Of a stretch of DNA of 64,000 nt, positions 10,825 through 22,442 are shown piece after piece. The notes below the pieces were generated by a model. It worked only from the letters and a program-made list of their open reading frames with translations, was not told the origin of the DNA and searched no databases. The translations under genes and the position numbers were made by a program. This DNA is from Typha latifolia. Its lineage: Eukaryota > Streptophyta > Magnoliopsida > Poales > Typhaceae. The stretch is from positions 8,246,001 through 8,310,000 of the forward strand of contig CM034103.1 in NCBI GenBank assembly GCA_019914945.1, given 5' to 3'. Within the stretch, counting starts at the first letter, position 1. Every line of letters starts with the position of its first letter.

Positions 10825-11829
10825 ATGCCTAGAAAAGCTACAGTTTCCAAGAAACCAAGGCCTCCTTCGTCACTTACTTCGGCTCCCAAGTTTTTTACAT
10901 CTACGGCTGCAGGGCGATATAAACATAATTTTGGCACTCGACCTGTTATCTGTGAACGGCTAGTGGTCATTTCTAATTTTTCAGCCTTGGGGATGAGCAG
11001 GATTGCATATGTGGAAGTTGTTAGGGAATTTTTCAGTAATGCCACGGTTTTAGGACATTGTATACGTTCTACTGTCCGTGGGGTTTCGATATACTTGGAC
11101 TCCAATGTTATTCGTGCTGAACTCCAACTTCCTGATGGCGAGTTTCAGTATCCATCGTCTGCTCCACTTTCTGATGTCAAAGAATATGCTGGTATTGTGC
11201 TAATCAAAGGGGAACGTTGGAAGGAAAACATGATGCCTCATGCGAAACTGACATCAGTGGCTCGCATGCTTCACCTGCTTTGTCTGTACAATGACACCCC
11301 CAAGACTCTACATTCCAGTATTAGTTCGGATCGTGCCTTCCTCCTTCATGCGATGTTGTCGTGAGTTTCGTTGATTTAGGCTGCGGTGATCTACGATTCC
11401 ATTCTAATAGCTGCAGAGAAAGAAACGCCTCGTGAAGGGATGCCAATTGGCATATTTATTACCAACATGTGCACTTAGAGTGGGGTGCAAGTGGATGCCT
11501 CGGAAGCTTCGCTTACTTCGCAAAAACTGTTGGATCGGATAACTCTTAAGCGGAGTTAAGCTCATGATCAGTCGTCTCCTCTCAAGCCGTCCTCTTCCGC
11601 CGCTGGACGTTTATCACACCTCGACATTTCTGATGACAGTTCTGACGATGACTCATCTCACACCGAGGGAGAGTTACCACAGTTCTCTGACCGTTTCGAT
11701 CAGCTTAGCACTCAAGTGCAGGACCTCCATTCGGTCGTGAATGATTTATGAGCTGAGCAAGCTCGTCAGGGGACTGTACTCGACTCCGTGTTGTCGATTC
11801 TTCATCGTCAGTTCCCTCCAAGTTCCTAG
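10825..11829 (+). pseudogene. ORF3 of C1 in the env-like position; resembles the plant transposon-protein domain family
   Basis: The start is ATG at 10825 (MPRKATVSKKPRPP). The open part runs to 11364 and includes SNATVLGHCIRSTVRGVSIY and WKENMMPHAKLTSVARMLHL. Beyond the stop the same frame continues with AAVIYDSILIAAEKE, an acidic Ser/Asp run (SDDSSDDDSS, near 11620-11660) and a heptad-like segment with AEQARQGTVLDSVLSILHRQ, ending at a stop at 11827-11829. Several stops interrupt it. SIRE/Maximus elements often carry an extra ORF here, loosely called env-like. No signal peptide or membrane segment is visible, so an envelope function is not supported. The assignment to the plant transposon-protein family is from memory of similar annotations. 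Confidence 0.6.
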
Positions 11830-12180
11830 TCTTTGGCATTTGTGTCAAAAATGGGGAGAGTGTGTAGTGTGTGGTGAGTTTAGACGCGCGTTTAAAGTTG
11901 AGTTTACTGGTGTAGGGGGAGTGTTGGCATAGGGGGAGTTTACTAGAGTTTACTGGTTTATGTTTACTGCATAATAACTTTGCTTGAGTACTTGTGAACT
12001 TATGCTTGCTTGATAATGTGTGTTTGGATTGTTATTCATTTCTAGTTATTTTCACTTGATCTTGGATTGGTATATGTTTATTTGCAGGGATTGATGTGCT
12101 AAAAGTACTAGACTTGTTGAATGCTCATTTTGAATTCTTTGTAATATCTTGTAAACTAGATGTTTTGTCACAAATTGTCA
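11830..12180 (+). other. C1 3' untranslated region
   Basis: Non-coding. It contains several GGGGGAG-type purine runs (about 11845, 11915, 11930) before the polypurine tract. No gene is seen. Confidence 0.5.
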
Positions 12181-12190
12181 AAGGGGGAGA
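12179..12190 (+). other. Polypurine tract of C1
   Basis: AAAGGGGGAGA immediately precedes TTGTTAGG, where the 3' LTR starts (TG at 12192). This is the plus-strand primer position expected for an LTR element. Confidence 0.75.
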
Positions 12191-12191
12191 T

Positions 12192-12483
12192 TGTTAGGTT
12201 TTTAATTGTTGGCAATTGTGTATAAAATATTCTAAGTGTATTTTTACATGTATATAAGCTTTATATAAGTCTAGAATATCTCTAGTTTGAAGAATTGCAA
12301 GATTATTAGAGAAAAGCTGTTGAGTTCACAGCGCGTTCACAAATGCGTTCGAATGCGGTGCGTTCACAAACGCATTCGAACGTGGGTACCTGTGTTCACA
12401 CAGACCGAGAGCTACGTTCACAAATGCGTTCGAACGCGGGTACTTGCGTTCACACAGACCGAGAGTTGCGTTCACACAGACCG
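12192..12483 (+). mobile_element. 3' LTR of C1, left piece
   Basis: It starts TGTTAGG after the polypurine tract. It enters the same GCGTTCACAAA/GCGTTCGAACGC minisatellite as window positions 1-100 and stops at CACACAGACCGAG, where GypB sequence takes over. The join shares CGAG with both partners. The missing middle of the LTR (equivalent to about 70-590 of the 5' LTR) is not in the window. Confidence 0.8.
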
Positions 12484-14113
12484 AGGCGTGATCGATATCG
12501 TAGTAGCGTGAACGAGTGGTGGTTTGGTATTTGCAGTGGGGTGAGTAGTCTTATCCCCTAGACGCCTTTCTCAAATTAGGTTATAGTATATATGATGTAC
12601 ATGCATGTTTTGGCCTCCAGCATGATTATATGATTTTATCTAGAGATGATTACAGTCGAGCATATTTTATCATGCATTCAATTATGCTGATTTGGGATAT
12701 GAGTACATTGGTGATATATATAGAGATGATTAGAGATGATTCTACTGTTATGATTGTTTACTGAATTGATCTGTAGCATAAGTATGCATGTGTTGACGAT
12801 ACAGTTGGAGACTACATTGCATCATTTTCTCTTGATTCCTATTCCACCTAAATTTTTGTTAGGCATTGACTTGTTATCGTACTTGATATATGCATTTGCT
12901 ATGTCATTTAGAAGGAAAGCATGAAATGTGATTGATAGGATAGTTGATAGAAAGCGTGAGGATACCCGAGTGGGCGCGAGGGTTAGGACGCGCTTGGTGG
13001 ATGATTGATCGCTCGACATAGTCGCGATCCTGTTGGCCTTACGTCTGAGGTCGTTAGTCTGTGTGCGCAGCAGACATTCGGACACATGCCGTTCGCCAAG
13101 GCATATGTGGCGAGTTATCCTCACGAGATTTCTATCAACTATGTGTGTGCCCGGTCTGGATGGATGTTGATACCCTAGCAGGTGGCGGGGTATGATTATA
13201 TTTGAGATACTCCTTGCGGATGACAGAGTATGCTCTGAGCCTTCGGGCATGATGTTGAGACCGGGTACCGGGTGTTGACTGTGCACAGTGGTCTAGTATG
13301 ACGATATTATACCGAGATGTCGGTAATGATCGTGATGTTAAGAAATGCATATGACTTCATTATTATCTGACATACTTGATTATTGAGTGGTCAATATACA
13401 TCATATATAATTGTATCTGATATCATAGCATTGTCAGGGTCGGCATGCATCATGTGTCATATTTGAGAGAGAGTTATGATGATCATATGACGTGGTGATC
13501 TGTTTATTCATTGTCGAGGATTATGTATTTTTATCATTTATGACATGACATGTTATCTATATTTCATTTATGTAGTATTGAGGACACATTCATTTACTCA
13601 TTCATGACATGATACTCTTTCGATTCATATTATTCAAGTACTTCTTGATTTACTCTTGTTTTCTACTTTCCAAAAATCCAGGTGATCGAGAAGAGCAGGA
13701 TACTCCCTTAGAGGTCTTGTTGGTGCGTGAGGAGTAAGGTGTGTTTAGTGTTGTATGCCAGTTGAGTTATCTTATCTGATGTAATAGTTGACATCCTCCG
13801 AAGTGTATCTGTATCATTGTCTTATACTTTAGAATGTGACTTTGTACTTGTATAATTATGTATATACCTCTGTTATGTATATGTAGTTGTAAAAAGCTCT
13901 TGATGATGTGTTGTGGCCTGTGTGGGGCCCAAGTAAGGTTATCTGTATGCTGTTGACAGTTAGACTTGAGTTATTCTTAGTTTAGATATTGTGGAGAAAA
14001 TTATGATGTTGCTACGTGTTTATTTGATTGTCAGTAGCAAACCGATTGGTCAGGTGCTATGCATGTGCCGTGTGGGCTCGTGCTATGCACGTGTTTAGAG
14101 TGTGGGTGTCACA
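12480..14113 (+). repeat. 5' LTR of GypB (5'-truncated)
   Basis: Matches 20171-21538 almost base for base from the GATCGATATCGTAGTAGCG word onward. It ends in TGTCACA, nine bases before the PBS. It lacks the GC-rich and CT-rich first 1.2 kb that is present in the 3' LTR. Confidence 0.85.
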
Positions 14114-14121
14114 TTTTAGAG

Positions 14122-14133
14122 TGGTATGAGAGC
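14122..14133 (+). other. Primer-binding site of GypB
   Basis: TGGTATGAGAGC, one substitution from the iMet consensus, lies nine bases after the LTR end. Confidence 0.75.
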
Positions 14134-14291
14134 CTAGGTTTGTTAAGTATCCGGCATATCATCAAGAGCTTTTGTACATTGTCACCTTGAGTCTAGGAAA
14201 ATACTGCGGTCTTAGGGTTACGCAAGAGATAAATTTTAGAATTTTACTTGATCACTAATCAGTTGATGAATTTGATCATTTCTACAGAAAG

Positions 14292-15600
14292 ATGCCACCC
14301 CGTCGCAGAGGTTCAGAGTCTAGGGCGACCTCTACAGCTGAGGCCCCTACTGAGACTCCAGAAGTTCCTCCATCCGTAGAGTTGCGTGATCCTATTTCGC
14401 GCCTTTTGGACAGTCAAGAAAGACTTATTGAGGAAATCCTTCGAGGTAGAGGAGCTGGCATATCAGCAGAAAGTTCTGAGCTGCCTCCTACAGCGGGCAT
14501 CACCTTAAATAAGTTTATGCAGTTGAACCCCCCGATTTACAGTGGAGGTGTTGATCCACTGGAGGCCAGTGGATGGTTATCGGACATAGAGAAAATGTTG
14601 GATACTTTAGGATGTAATGATCAACAGAAGGTAGCCTTTGCTGCCTTTATGCTCAGAGGTGAGGCAGAACAATGGTGGAAAGATACAGAAAGACTGATAA
14701 AATCAAGGATAGGGGACGCTGTCGTCACTTGGGAGTTATTTCTGGATGCCTTTGATCAAAAGCATTTTCCAGCTTGGAGGAAAGAAAAAATGGAAGAAGA
14801 ATTTCTACATTTACGTCAGGGTCCTATGACGGTAGCAGAGTACGAGGTCAAATTTAATGCTTTAGCCCATTTTGTACCCCATCAAGTTCCAAATGAAGCA
14901 GCCAAAACTCGACGCTTCAAGCATGGGCTGAATTATGCTATACGTCAGAGCTTGGAGGCAGCAGGCCTCATCCCTTATGCTGATACAGTAGAGAGGGCGA
15001 TGGCACTTGAGGGGGTGATTCAGGAGAAGAGGGCTATGGAAGCTCGGCGATCTGGGACACAGTCTGGGCGAGGCGGGAGTTCTATAGTTCCTTCTACTAG
15101 CCAGAGCCTACCGCCTTCGCAGTCACAGTGTCGCCTTTCTTACCATCCTTATCGGGGAAGTTCTAGTGCTGGTTCATCTACTAACAAATCTGATTTACGA
15201 GGATCTGGAGGACTTAGCCAAGTAGTGTCTCAGGTTAGTGTGACTGGACCACTTTCCGGGGGCAGAGGAAGTGGATTGGTTGGTGGGTCACCAGTGAGGA
15301 GTCGTAGCTGTTTCGGGTGTGGGAAGTTTGGGCATCATCTTCGAGATTGCCCCAACCCACGTTTATGCTACGAGTGTGGGCAGCCTGGTCATATCCGTCG
15401 TGATTGTCCACGCGCCGCCACCGCCCCAATTTCTGCTGCTGCAACATCTTCTAGAACTGCATCTTTTGGGGTATCTGCTATGGCTGGCCGAGGCAGAGGA
15501 GTTAGCGGGGCAACTTCCTTTCAGTCTGGTCGAAAGTCTAGAGGTGGTCGGATCTTCGCGATGATGGAGCACGATGCTTTGGCATCTAATGATGTGGCCA
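14292..15600 (+). pseudogene. Gag of GypB
   Basis: The start is ATG at 14292, reading MPPRRRGSESRAT, the usual opening of Tekay/Del gag. The gag core includes EASGWLSDIEKMLDTLGC and EQWWKDTERL (about residues 95-150). Two zinc knuckles, CFGCGKFGHHLRDC and CYECGQPGHIRRDC, lie at about residues 340-372 after a Ser/Gly-rich linker. This part of the frame is open, and it runs without a break into protease, as expected for a single gag-pol polyprotein. It is classed as a pseudogene only because the pol part downstream is broken. Confidence 0.85.
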
Positions 15601-18600
15601 CAGGTACTCTGAATTTATTTTCTCGTACAGCAAGAGTTTTGTTTGATCCGGGTGCCACACATTCTTTTATTTCTAGTTCTTTTGCTTGCCATTCTGATAT
15701 TCAAATGGAACCTTTAGAGGATATTCTGTTGATTGCCACACCAGTGGGAGAGACAATTGTTATTGATTCGGCTTATAAATCTTGCATAGTTAGTTTTGGT
15801 GATAGAGAGTTCAAAGTAGATCTTTTGCCACTAGAGCTGACTGATTTTGATGTTATCTTGGGGATGGATTGGCTAGCTGCATATCATGCCAACATAGATT
15901 GCTATAGAAAGGAAATTGTAATGAATTTAGCTGATGGAGCAGAATATAGAATTAAGGGCGATAAATCCAGCAACCCTATGAAGATAATCTCTGCATTTGA
16001 AGCCTATATGTTACTAAAGAAAGGATGTTCAGGTGTTTTAGCTTGTCTGTCAGGGGATACTGATAAACAGATTAAATTAGAAAATGTTCGAGTTGTTAAA
16101 GATTTTCCTGATGTTTTCCCAGATGATCTCCCCGGATTACCCCCGGACAGGGAAGTAAACTTTTCAATTGATCTAGCTCCTGATACCTCACCTATTTCTA
16201 AAGCTCCCTATAGAATGGCACCAATAGAATTGAAGAACTTAAGGTATAGTTGGAAGAACTACTACTGGAAGGCTTCATAAGACCTAGTGTCTCTCCTTGG
16301 GGAGCACCTGTTCTTTTTGTTAAGAAGAAGGATGGGACACTCAGGCTGTGTATAGACTATAGACAACTGAACCAAGTGACAATAAAAAAATAAATATCCT
16401 TTACCTCGCATTGATGATTTGTTTGATTAGTTAAAGGGAGCTAGAGTATTCTCTAAAATAGACTTGAGGACTGGTTACCATCAGTTAAAAGTTCGTGAGG
16501 AGGATATTTCTAAAACTGCCTTTCGTACTAGGTATGGACATTATGAGTTTTTGGTCATGCCATTTGGATTGACCAATGCTCCAGCTGTCTTCATGGATCG
16601 ATGAATAGAGTTTTTCAACCTTATTTGGATCAGTTTGTAATAGTTTTCATTGATGATATACTAATATATTCAGCTAGTGAGGAAGAACATGAGTATCACT
16701 TGAGGTTAATTCTCTAGATCTTGAGAGAAAAGAAGTTATTTGCCAAATTTTCAAAATGTGAGTTCTGGCTAGATCAGGTAGTCTTCCTAGGACATGTTGT
16801 ATCACAGGAAGGGATCAGTGTGGATCAGTCCAAAATAGATGTTGTATTGAAATGGAGTCAACCAACTAATATCACGGAAGTGCGTAGTTTTTTTGGTTTG
16901 GCTAGATATTATAGGAGGTTTGTAGAAGGGTATGCAAAGATAGCTATGCCCTTTACCAGGTTGACTCGGAAGAATCAAAGGTTTGAGTGGAATGAAGAGT
17001 GTGAAAATAGTTTTCAAGAATTAAAAAGAAGATCGAATCGTGCACCAATTCTGATTATTCCTTCCAGTGGAATAGGATTTCAAGTGTATTGTGATGCCTC
17101 ACGTAAAGGATTAGGTTGTGTTTTAATGCAGAATGGTAATATAGTGGCTTATGCATCTAGGCAGTTAAAAGATTATGAACAGAATTATCCTACTCATGAT
17201 TTAGAATTGGCTACTGTAGTGTTTGCTTTAAAGATTTGGCGACACTATCTATATAGGGAAAAATATGAAATTTTTACAGATCATAAAAGTCTTAAATATT
17301 TGTTTACTCAGAAAGAACTTAATTTGCGGCAAAGGAGATGGTTGGAATTAGTGAAGGATTATGATTGTACTATAAATTACCATCCTGGTAAAGCAAATGT
17401 TGTTGCAGATGCCTTAAGTAGGAAGTCAGCTGGGAGTCTAGCATTTTTAATTACCCAACAAACTATGATACTTAAGGATCTGCAAAGGCTAGAAGTTCCA
17501 ATTGTGGCCAAGGGTGGTGCAGTTGGTTTACTTGCACAATTTACTGTCAAACCTACATTGATAGATAGAATTAGTGCATCTCAGAAGACTGATATTAAGG
17601 TTATACAAATTGTGAAACAAGTGCAGAATTCCAGTAAACTAGATTTCTCTATAGACTCTACCGGGATACTGCGTTTTAGAGGTAGATTATATGTTCCTAA
17701 TTGTGAAGGACTTAGAAATGAAATTTTAAATGAAACTCATGCTTCTGCTTATGCTATGCACCCCAGGGGAACAAAAATGTATCATGAGTTGAAGAAGAAA
17801 TTCTGGTGGGAAGGAATGAAAAGAAATATTGGGGAATTTGTAGCTAAGTGTTTGACTTGTCAGCAAGTCAAGATTGAGCATCAAAGGTCTGCAGGCGCAC
17901 TACAACCTTTGCAGATTCCTGAATGGAAATGGGAACACATTAATATGGATTTTGTGACAGGATTACCAAAGACATAGAAAGGGAAGAATGCAATTTGGGT
18001 GATTATTGATAGATTAACCAAGTCAGCACATTTTTTACCAGTTAGTACTACTGATTCAATGGAAAAGTTAGCTATCTTGTTTAGAGATGAAATTTTTGCT
18101 CACCATGGAATTCCTATTAGTATCACTTTAGATAGAGATCCTCGTTTTGTGTTTAGATTTTGGAAGCAGTTTCATCAGTCTTTTGGAACAAAACTATAAT
18201 TTAGTACAGCTTATCATCCTCAGACAGACGGTCAATCTGAGCGTACTATTCAATCATTAGAGGATATGTTGAGAGCTTGTGTAATTGATTTTGGTTTGGG
18301 CTGGGACAAATACTTACCCTTGACAGAGTTTGCTTATAATAACAGCTATCATGCTAGTATTGGTATGCCTCCCTATGAAGCATTATATGGCAGAAATGCA
18401 AAGTCACCAATCGATTGGGAAGAAGTTGGAGAAAAGAAGGTTGAAAACTCAATACTAGTGCAAGCTACAGTTGAGAAGATAAAGATAATTAGAGAACATA
18501 TGAAGGTGGCACAAAGTAGACAGAAAAGTTATGCTGATAATAGAAGGCGTGATTTGGAGTTTCAGGTTGGAGATAAAGTGTTCTTAAGAGTTTCACCTTG

Positions 18601-18921
18601 GAAGGGTGTGTTTCGCTTTGGAAAGAAAGGAAAGTTAAGTCCTAGGTATATAGGACCTTATGAGATTCTTGGACGAGTGGGGCCTGTAGCTTATAGAGTA
18701 GCTTTACCCCCTGATTTAGCACAAATTTATAATGTGTTCCACGTGTGAGTGCTAAGGAAATATATATCAGATCCTTCACATGTGATTCATTATGACCCAG
18801 TTCAGCTACAGCAAAATTTATCATATGAAGAGCAGCCTGTGGAGGAACCATGCAGTAGAAGAGGCTTCTTGGGAACGTGAAGATGAGATACGATCCAAAT
18901 ATCCAGAATTGTTTAGAGGTA
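15600..18921 (+). pseudogene. Pol of GypB: protease, RT, RNase H, integrase; multiple lesions
   Basis: Protease: LFDPGATHSFIS near 15640, then [40 protein letters not shown] (about 16300), [10 protein letters not shown] (about 16645-16675, the Y/FxDD site intact). RNase [17 protein letters not shown] (about 17087), closing with [10 protein letters not shown] (about 17400). Integrase: zinc site ending CLTCQQVK, then [11 protein letters not shown] (first Asp), LDRDPRF (second Asp) and DGQSERTIQSLE (Glu). Lesions: loss of one base near 16238, an extra A near 16390, a lost base near 16603, and stops at 16247, 16428, 16715, 17975, 18197 and 18746. Most of these stops fall where the family has Gln. 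Confidence 0.85.
18749..18921 (+). pseudogene. Remnant chromodomain region at the GypB integrase C terminus
   Basis: After the stop at 18746-18748 the frame reads VLRKYISDPSHVIHYDPVQL and YEEQPV, the standard lead into a chromovirus chromodomain. The next codons, one frame over, are WRNHAVEEASWEREDEIRSK and then YPELF, the domain's last helix. The intervening strands, normally about 20 residues carrying aromatic-cage residues, are missing, so the histone-binding fold cannot form. Direct reading gives the junction; the expected middle is family knowledge. Confidence 0.7.
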
Positions 18922-18948
18922 TGTAAATTTTGAGGTCGAAATTTTTAT

Positions 18949-18964
18949 AAGGGGGGAAGGAAAA
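18949..18964 (+). other. Polypurine tract of GypB
   Basis: AAGGGGGGAAGGAAAA directly precedes TGTAATAACCC, the 3' LTR start at 18965. The mirror arrangement occurs at 61017-61032 for the minus-strand element. Confidence 0.8.
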
Positions 18965-19163
18965 TGTAATAACCCAAGGTTAAAAAAAAATTAATTAATT
19001 ATTCCTGCACTGCATGGCACGACAGCTCGTGCCATGCAGTGGCAGCCGAGATGGGCGCCACGCGCCCCAAGGGCGGGCCCGGCCAACCTGGCCGAGCCAG
19101 CTGGCACGGTGGGCCCCCGCCGCCGCCGCAGCCTTCCTCCCCACCGCCTCTCTCCCCCTTTTC

Positions 19164-19211
<48 letters not shown>

Positions 19212-21538
19212 GAGCTCTCTCTGACCTTTCTCTCTTTCTCTCTCTCTCTCAAACACTCTCTCTCTTTACCCACTGTCGCCGCCACCTCCTCTAGCTCCGG
19301 TGAGCCTCCCTCCCTCTCTCTCTCTGCCTTCCTCTCTCCCTCTCTCTACCTCTCTCTCTCTATTTCTCTTTTTCTCCTTGTCGGCTTCCTCTCGGAACCG
19401 CCGGAGGATTGAGCCGTCGACGAGAGGCCGGCCGCTGAGTGGCCACCAGCGGCCGCACCCCTCCCCCATGGCCCAACCCTCTTCTTTCTTTTTCTTTCCT
19501 CTTCTTCTTCTTCTTCTTCTTCTCTTCCTTCTTCCTCTCCTCCTCCTCCTTCTTCCCTTCTCTCCTCTGTCTGCACCCTACAAGTGGTGCTGGGCTCGGC
19601 CCAGCGCCCTTGCAGCGCCAGGCGCTGGGCTCGGCCCAGCGCCTTGCTGTGCATGGTGCTGGGCTGAGCCCAGCACTATATGCAATTCTATTTTCTATTT
19701 TTTTTTCTCTCTCTTCTCTTTCTATATATATATATATATATGCACAATTAGGTTAACTTAGTTAATTTAATGTAATTAAGTTATACAAATTAAATATAAT
19801 TATATCATAGCTAGTATATAGTTCTAATTATACCATGTTTAGCAAAATGCCTGCAATATAAATTACTATTTTAATCCTAAGGAATTTTTAGGGTTATGTA
19901 CGTATATTCTTACGTAATTAATTGCAGTAACTTAATTCTTATTTTCTTAATTATCAAAGAGAATAATAGACAAATAAAATATATTCTAAATACACAAATA
20001 AATAATATAATTATGATTAATAAATAACAAAAACAAATATTTGAAGAGTACATAATTACAATAAGAAACTATTCTTTTGTCTGGTTAATTTTAAATTAAT
20101 AGAAAGACTGGCATATTTGCTATAAATAATTTCAGATCCCGACCCCCCTGTTCAAGATTCCGTGGACTTAGCTATCGAGGCATGATCGATATCGTAGTAG
20201 CGTGAATAAGTGGTGGTTTGGTATTTGCAGTGGGGTGAGTAGTCTTATCCCCTAGACGCCTTTCTCAAATTAGGTTATAGTATATATGATGTACATGCAT
20301 GTTTTGGCCTCCAGCATGATTATATGATTTTATCTAGAGATGATTACAGTCGAGCATATTTTATCATGCATTCAATTATGCTGATTTGGGATATGAGTAC
20401 ATTGGTGATATATATAGAGATAATTAGAGATGATTCTACTGTTATGATTGTTTACCGAGTTGATCTGTAGCATAAGTATGCATGTGTTAACGATACAGTT
20501 GGAGACTACATTGCATCATTTTCTCTTGACTCCTATTCCACCTAAATTTCTGTTAGGCATTGACTTGTTATCGTACTGGATATATGCATTTGCTCTGTCA
20601 TTTAGAAGGAAAGCATGAAATGTGATTGATAGGATAGTTGATAGAAAGCGTGAGGATACCCGAGTGGGCGCGAGGGTTAGGACGCGCTTGGTGGATGATT
20701 GATCGCTCGACATAGTCGCGATGCTGTTGGCCTTCTGTTCGAGGTCGTTAGTCTGTGTGCGCAACAGACATTCGGACACATGCCGTTCGCCAAGGCATAT
20801 GTGGCGAGTTATCCTCATGAGATTTCTATCAACTATGTGTGTGCCCGGTCTGGATGGATGTTGATACCCTAGCAGGTGACGGGGTATGATTATATTTGAG
20901 ATACTCCTTGCGGATGACAGAGTATACTCTGAGCCTTCGGGCATGATGTTGAGACCGGGTACCGGGTGTTGACTATGCACAGTGGTCTAGTATGACGATA
21001 TTATATCGAGATGTCGGTAATGATCGTGATGTTAAGAAATGCATATGACTTCATTATTATTTGACATACCTGATTATTGAGTGGTCAATATACATCATAT
21101 ATAATTGTATCTGATATCATAGCATTGTCAGGGTCGGCATGCATCATGTGTCATATTTGAGAGAGAGTTATGATGATCATATGACGTGGTGATCTACTTA
21201 TTCATTGTCGAAGATTATGTATTTTTATCATTTATGACATGACATGTTATCTATATTTCATTTATGTAGTATTGAGGACACATTCATTTACTCATTCATG
21301 ACATGATACTCTTTCTGATTCATATTATTCAGTACTTGATTTACTCTCTATTTAGCATCACTGATTTGGGGTAAGGTCTATTCACTGAGCCTTTAGCTCA
21401 TGACTCTCTTGTTTTCTACTTTCCAAAAACCCAGGTGATCGAGAAGAGCAGGATACTCCCTTAGAGGTCTTGCTGGTGCGTGAGGAGTAGGGTGTGGTTA
21501 GTGTTGTATGCCTGTTGAGTTATCTTATCTGATGTAGT
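18965..21538 (+). repeat. 3' LTR of GypB (3'-truncated)
   Basis: It starts TGTAATAACCC. The first 1.2 kb holds a GC-rich block (19050-19130), CT microsatellites, repeated GGGCTCGGCCCAGCGCC words (19590-19670) and an AT-rich block. From 20171 it is homologous to 12480-13790. It breaks off at GATGTAGTAG, where C1 LTR sequence (TGATTGGTTTTGATCC) begins. The last 330 or so bases of the LTR are missing. Confidence 0.8.
19150..19380 (+). repeat. CT-rich microsatellite block in the GypB LTR
   Basis: Nearly pure (CT)n at 19166-19208 followed by interrupted CT tracts to about 19380, then (TTC)n near 19500-19550. A complementary (GA)n block occupies the same LTR region of the minus-strand element (60620-60800), so the block is a family trait. 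The frames across it are composition artefacts. Confidence 0.85.
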
Positions 21539-21717
21539 AGTGATTGGTTTTGATCCGAGTTTGGATCCGTGGTTTTTTTCCATTTGGGTTTTTCATGTTA
21601 AAATCTTGGTGTTCATCTCTGCTTTTATTCTTAATATTTCTACGGACTTTTACTTAAGCGAACAAGTGATATCATTGCGTAGTATTTAGATACATACTTG
21701 TGTCTAGGGATTTTTCA
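21539..21717 (+). mobile_element. 3' LTR of C1, right piece and right end of C1
   Basis: Homologous to about 593-772 of the 5' LTR (TGATTGGTTTTGATCCGAGT onward) and ends at the same TTTTTTCA, here GATTTTTCA. The base after 21717 is C1's right flank; the first five flank bases are GAATG. The matching left copy lies outside the window, so the duplication cannot be checked. Confidence 0.8.
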
Positions 21718-22320
21718 GAATGAAAATTTCTCTGAATTTCTTGTTGCATATCTTTGATAAAATTTGTCATGTTTCAGTTTTGTGTACGAATTGTGTGAGT
21801 CCTTAGATGATGAAAACTATGGTAAAAATCGTGTTTTGTCTAATTACTGAAATTTCCATTCGAATGGGTTATTGTTGGTCATTCAAACGGATTGATGTGC
21901 CACTGATAATTTTGGTTGAATTGCTAGAGTCCACTCCAATGAACTCTAGCCATACGAACATGATTTCTTTCTTCCTTCCTCCCACGAGTTTCACTTATGC
22001 CATTCGAAAAGACTAGATCTCTTTTGAACAACTTATGGGTGAGGATTTCAAAACTGTTTGAAATGGTTCATTTCTCTCATTCCCTCTTTTCTCATTCCCT
22101 TTTTCTTTTATCTTCTCTTCTTTGCTCTCCACCATCTCATGCCCTCGAAACTTTTGGATTCCTCGAGTAACCGTAATTTAATCTGGATTTAAAGAATGAT
22201 TTTTATTTCCTCATGATTGGTTTGTTCCTTTTGGATTTCATACTTTTCATTTTGACTTTTTCCTTTGGATTAAATGTTGCACATTTCTTGTTGGTTTGGA
22301 AAGAATCATGCCTAGCAAAA
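21718..22320 (+). other. Spacer of an E-family Copia, leading to a short ORF3-like start
   Basis: Non-coding, with a CT-rich stretch near 22070-22140. It ends at ATGCCTAGCAAAA (22308), which resembles the ORF3 start of C1 (ATGCCTAGAAAAG). C1 therefore appears to have inserted into an older SIRE-like element. The homology is weak and was judged by eye only. Confidence 0.4.
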
Positions 22321-22442
22321 GTTTGCTGTTTCTAAGAACACTTGTGAAAATTAGACTTCGGGGGAAGAATTCATTCGAACGGTTTGCTGTTGCTAAGAAC
22401 ACTTGTGAAAATTAGACTTCGCAAGAAGAATCCATTCGAACA
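22321..22442. repeat. 61-bp tandem duplication
   Basis: GTTTGCTGTT...CATTCGAAC at 22321-22381 is repeated at 22382-22442 with a few changes. It spans the join between the ORF3-like start and minus-strand E-family LTR. Confidence 0.75.

Larger units (their letters stand above)
12480..21538 (+). mobile_element. GypB: chromovirus-type Gypsy element (Tekay/Del-like) nested in the C1 3' LTR
   Basis: Order: LTR lacking its first part (12480-14113), PBS, gag, protease, RT, RNase H, integrase, remnant chromodomain, polypurine tract, LTR lacking its last part (18965-21538). The full LTR would be about 2.8 kb judging from the two overlapping pieces. The outer ends of both LTRs are gone and the joins to C1 show only CGAG and TAGT microhomology, so end deletion followed insertion. 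By eye the overlapping LTR parts differ at a few percent of positions, plus a deletion of about 60 bp in the left LTR near 13640. Confidence 0.85.

Noticed and set aside
18995..19761. Long Ser/Leu-rich and Arg/Glu-rich frames in both directions
   Set aside because: Produced by CT microsatellites and GC-rich LTR sequence. The counterpart at 60292-61058 behaves the same.
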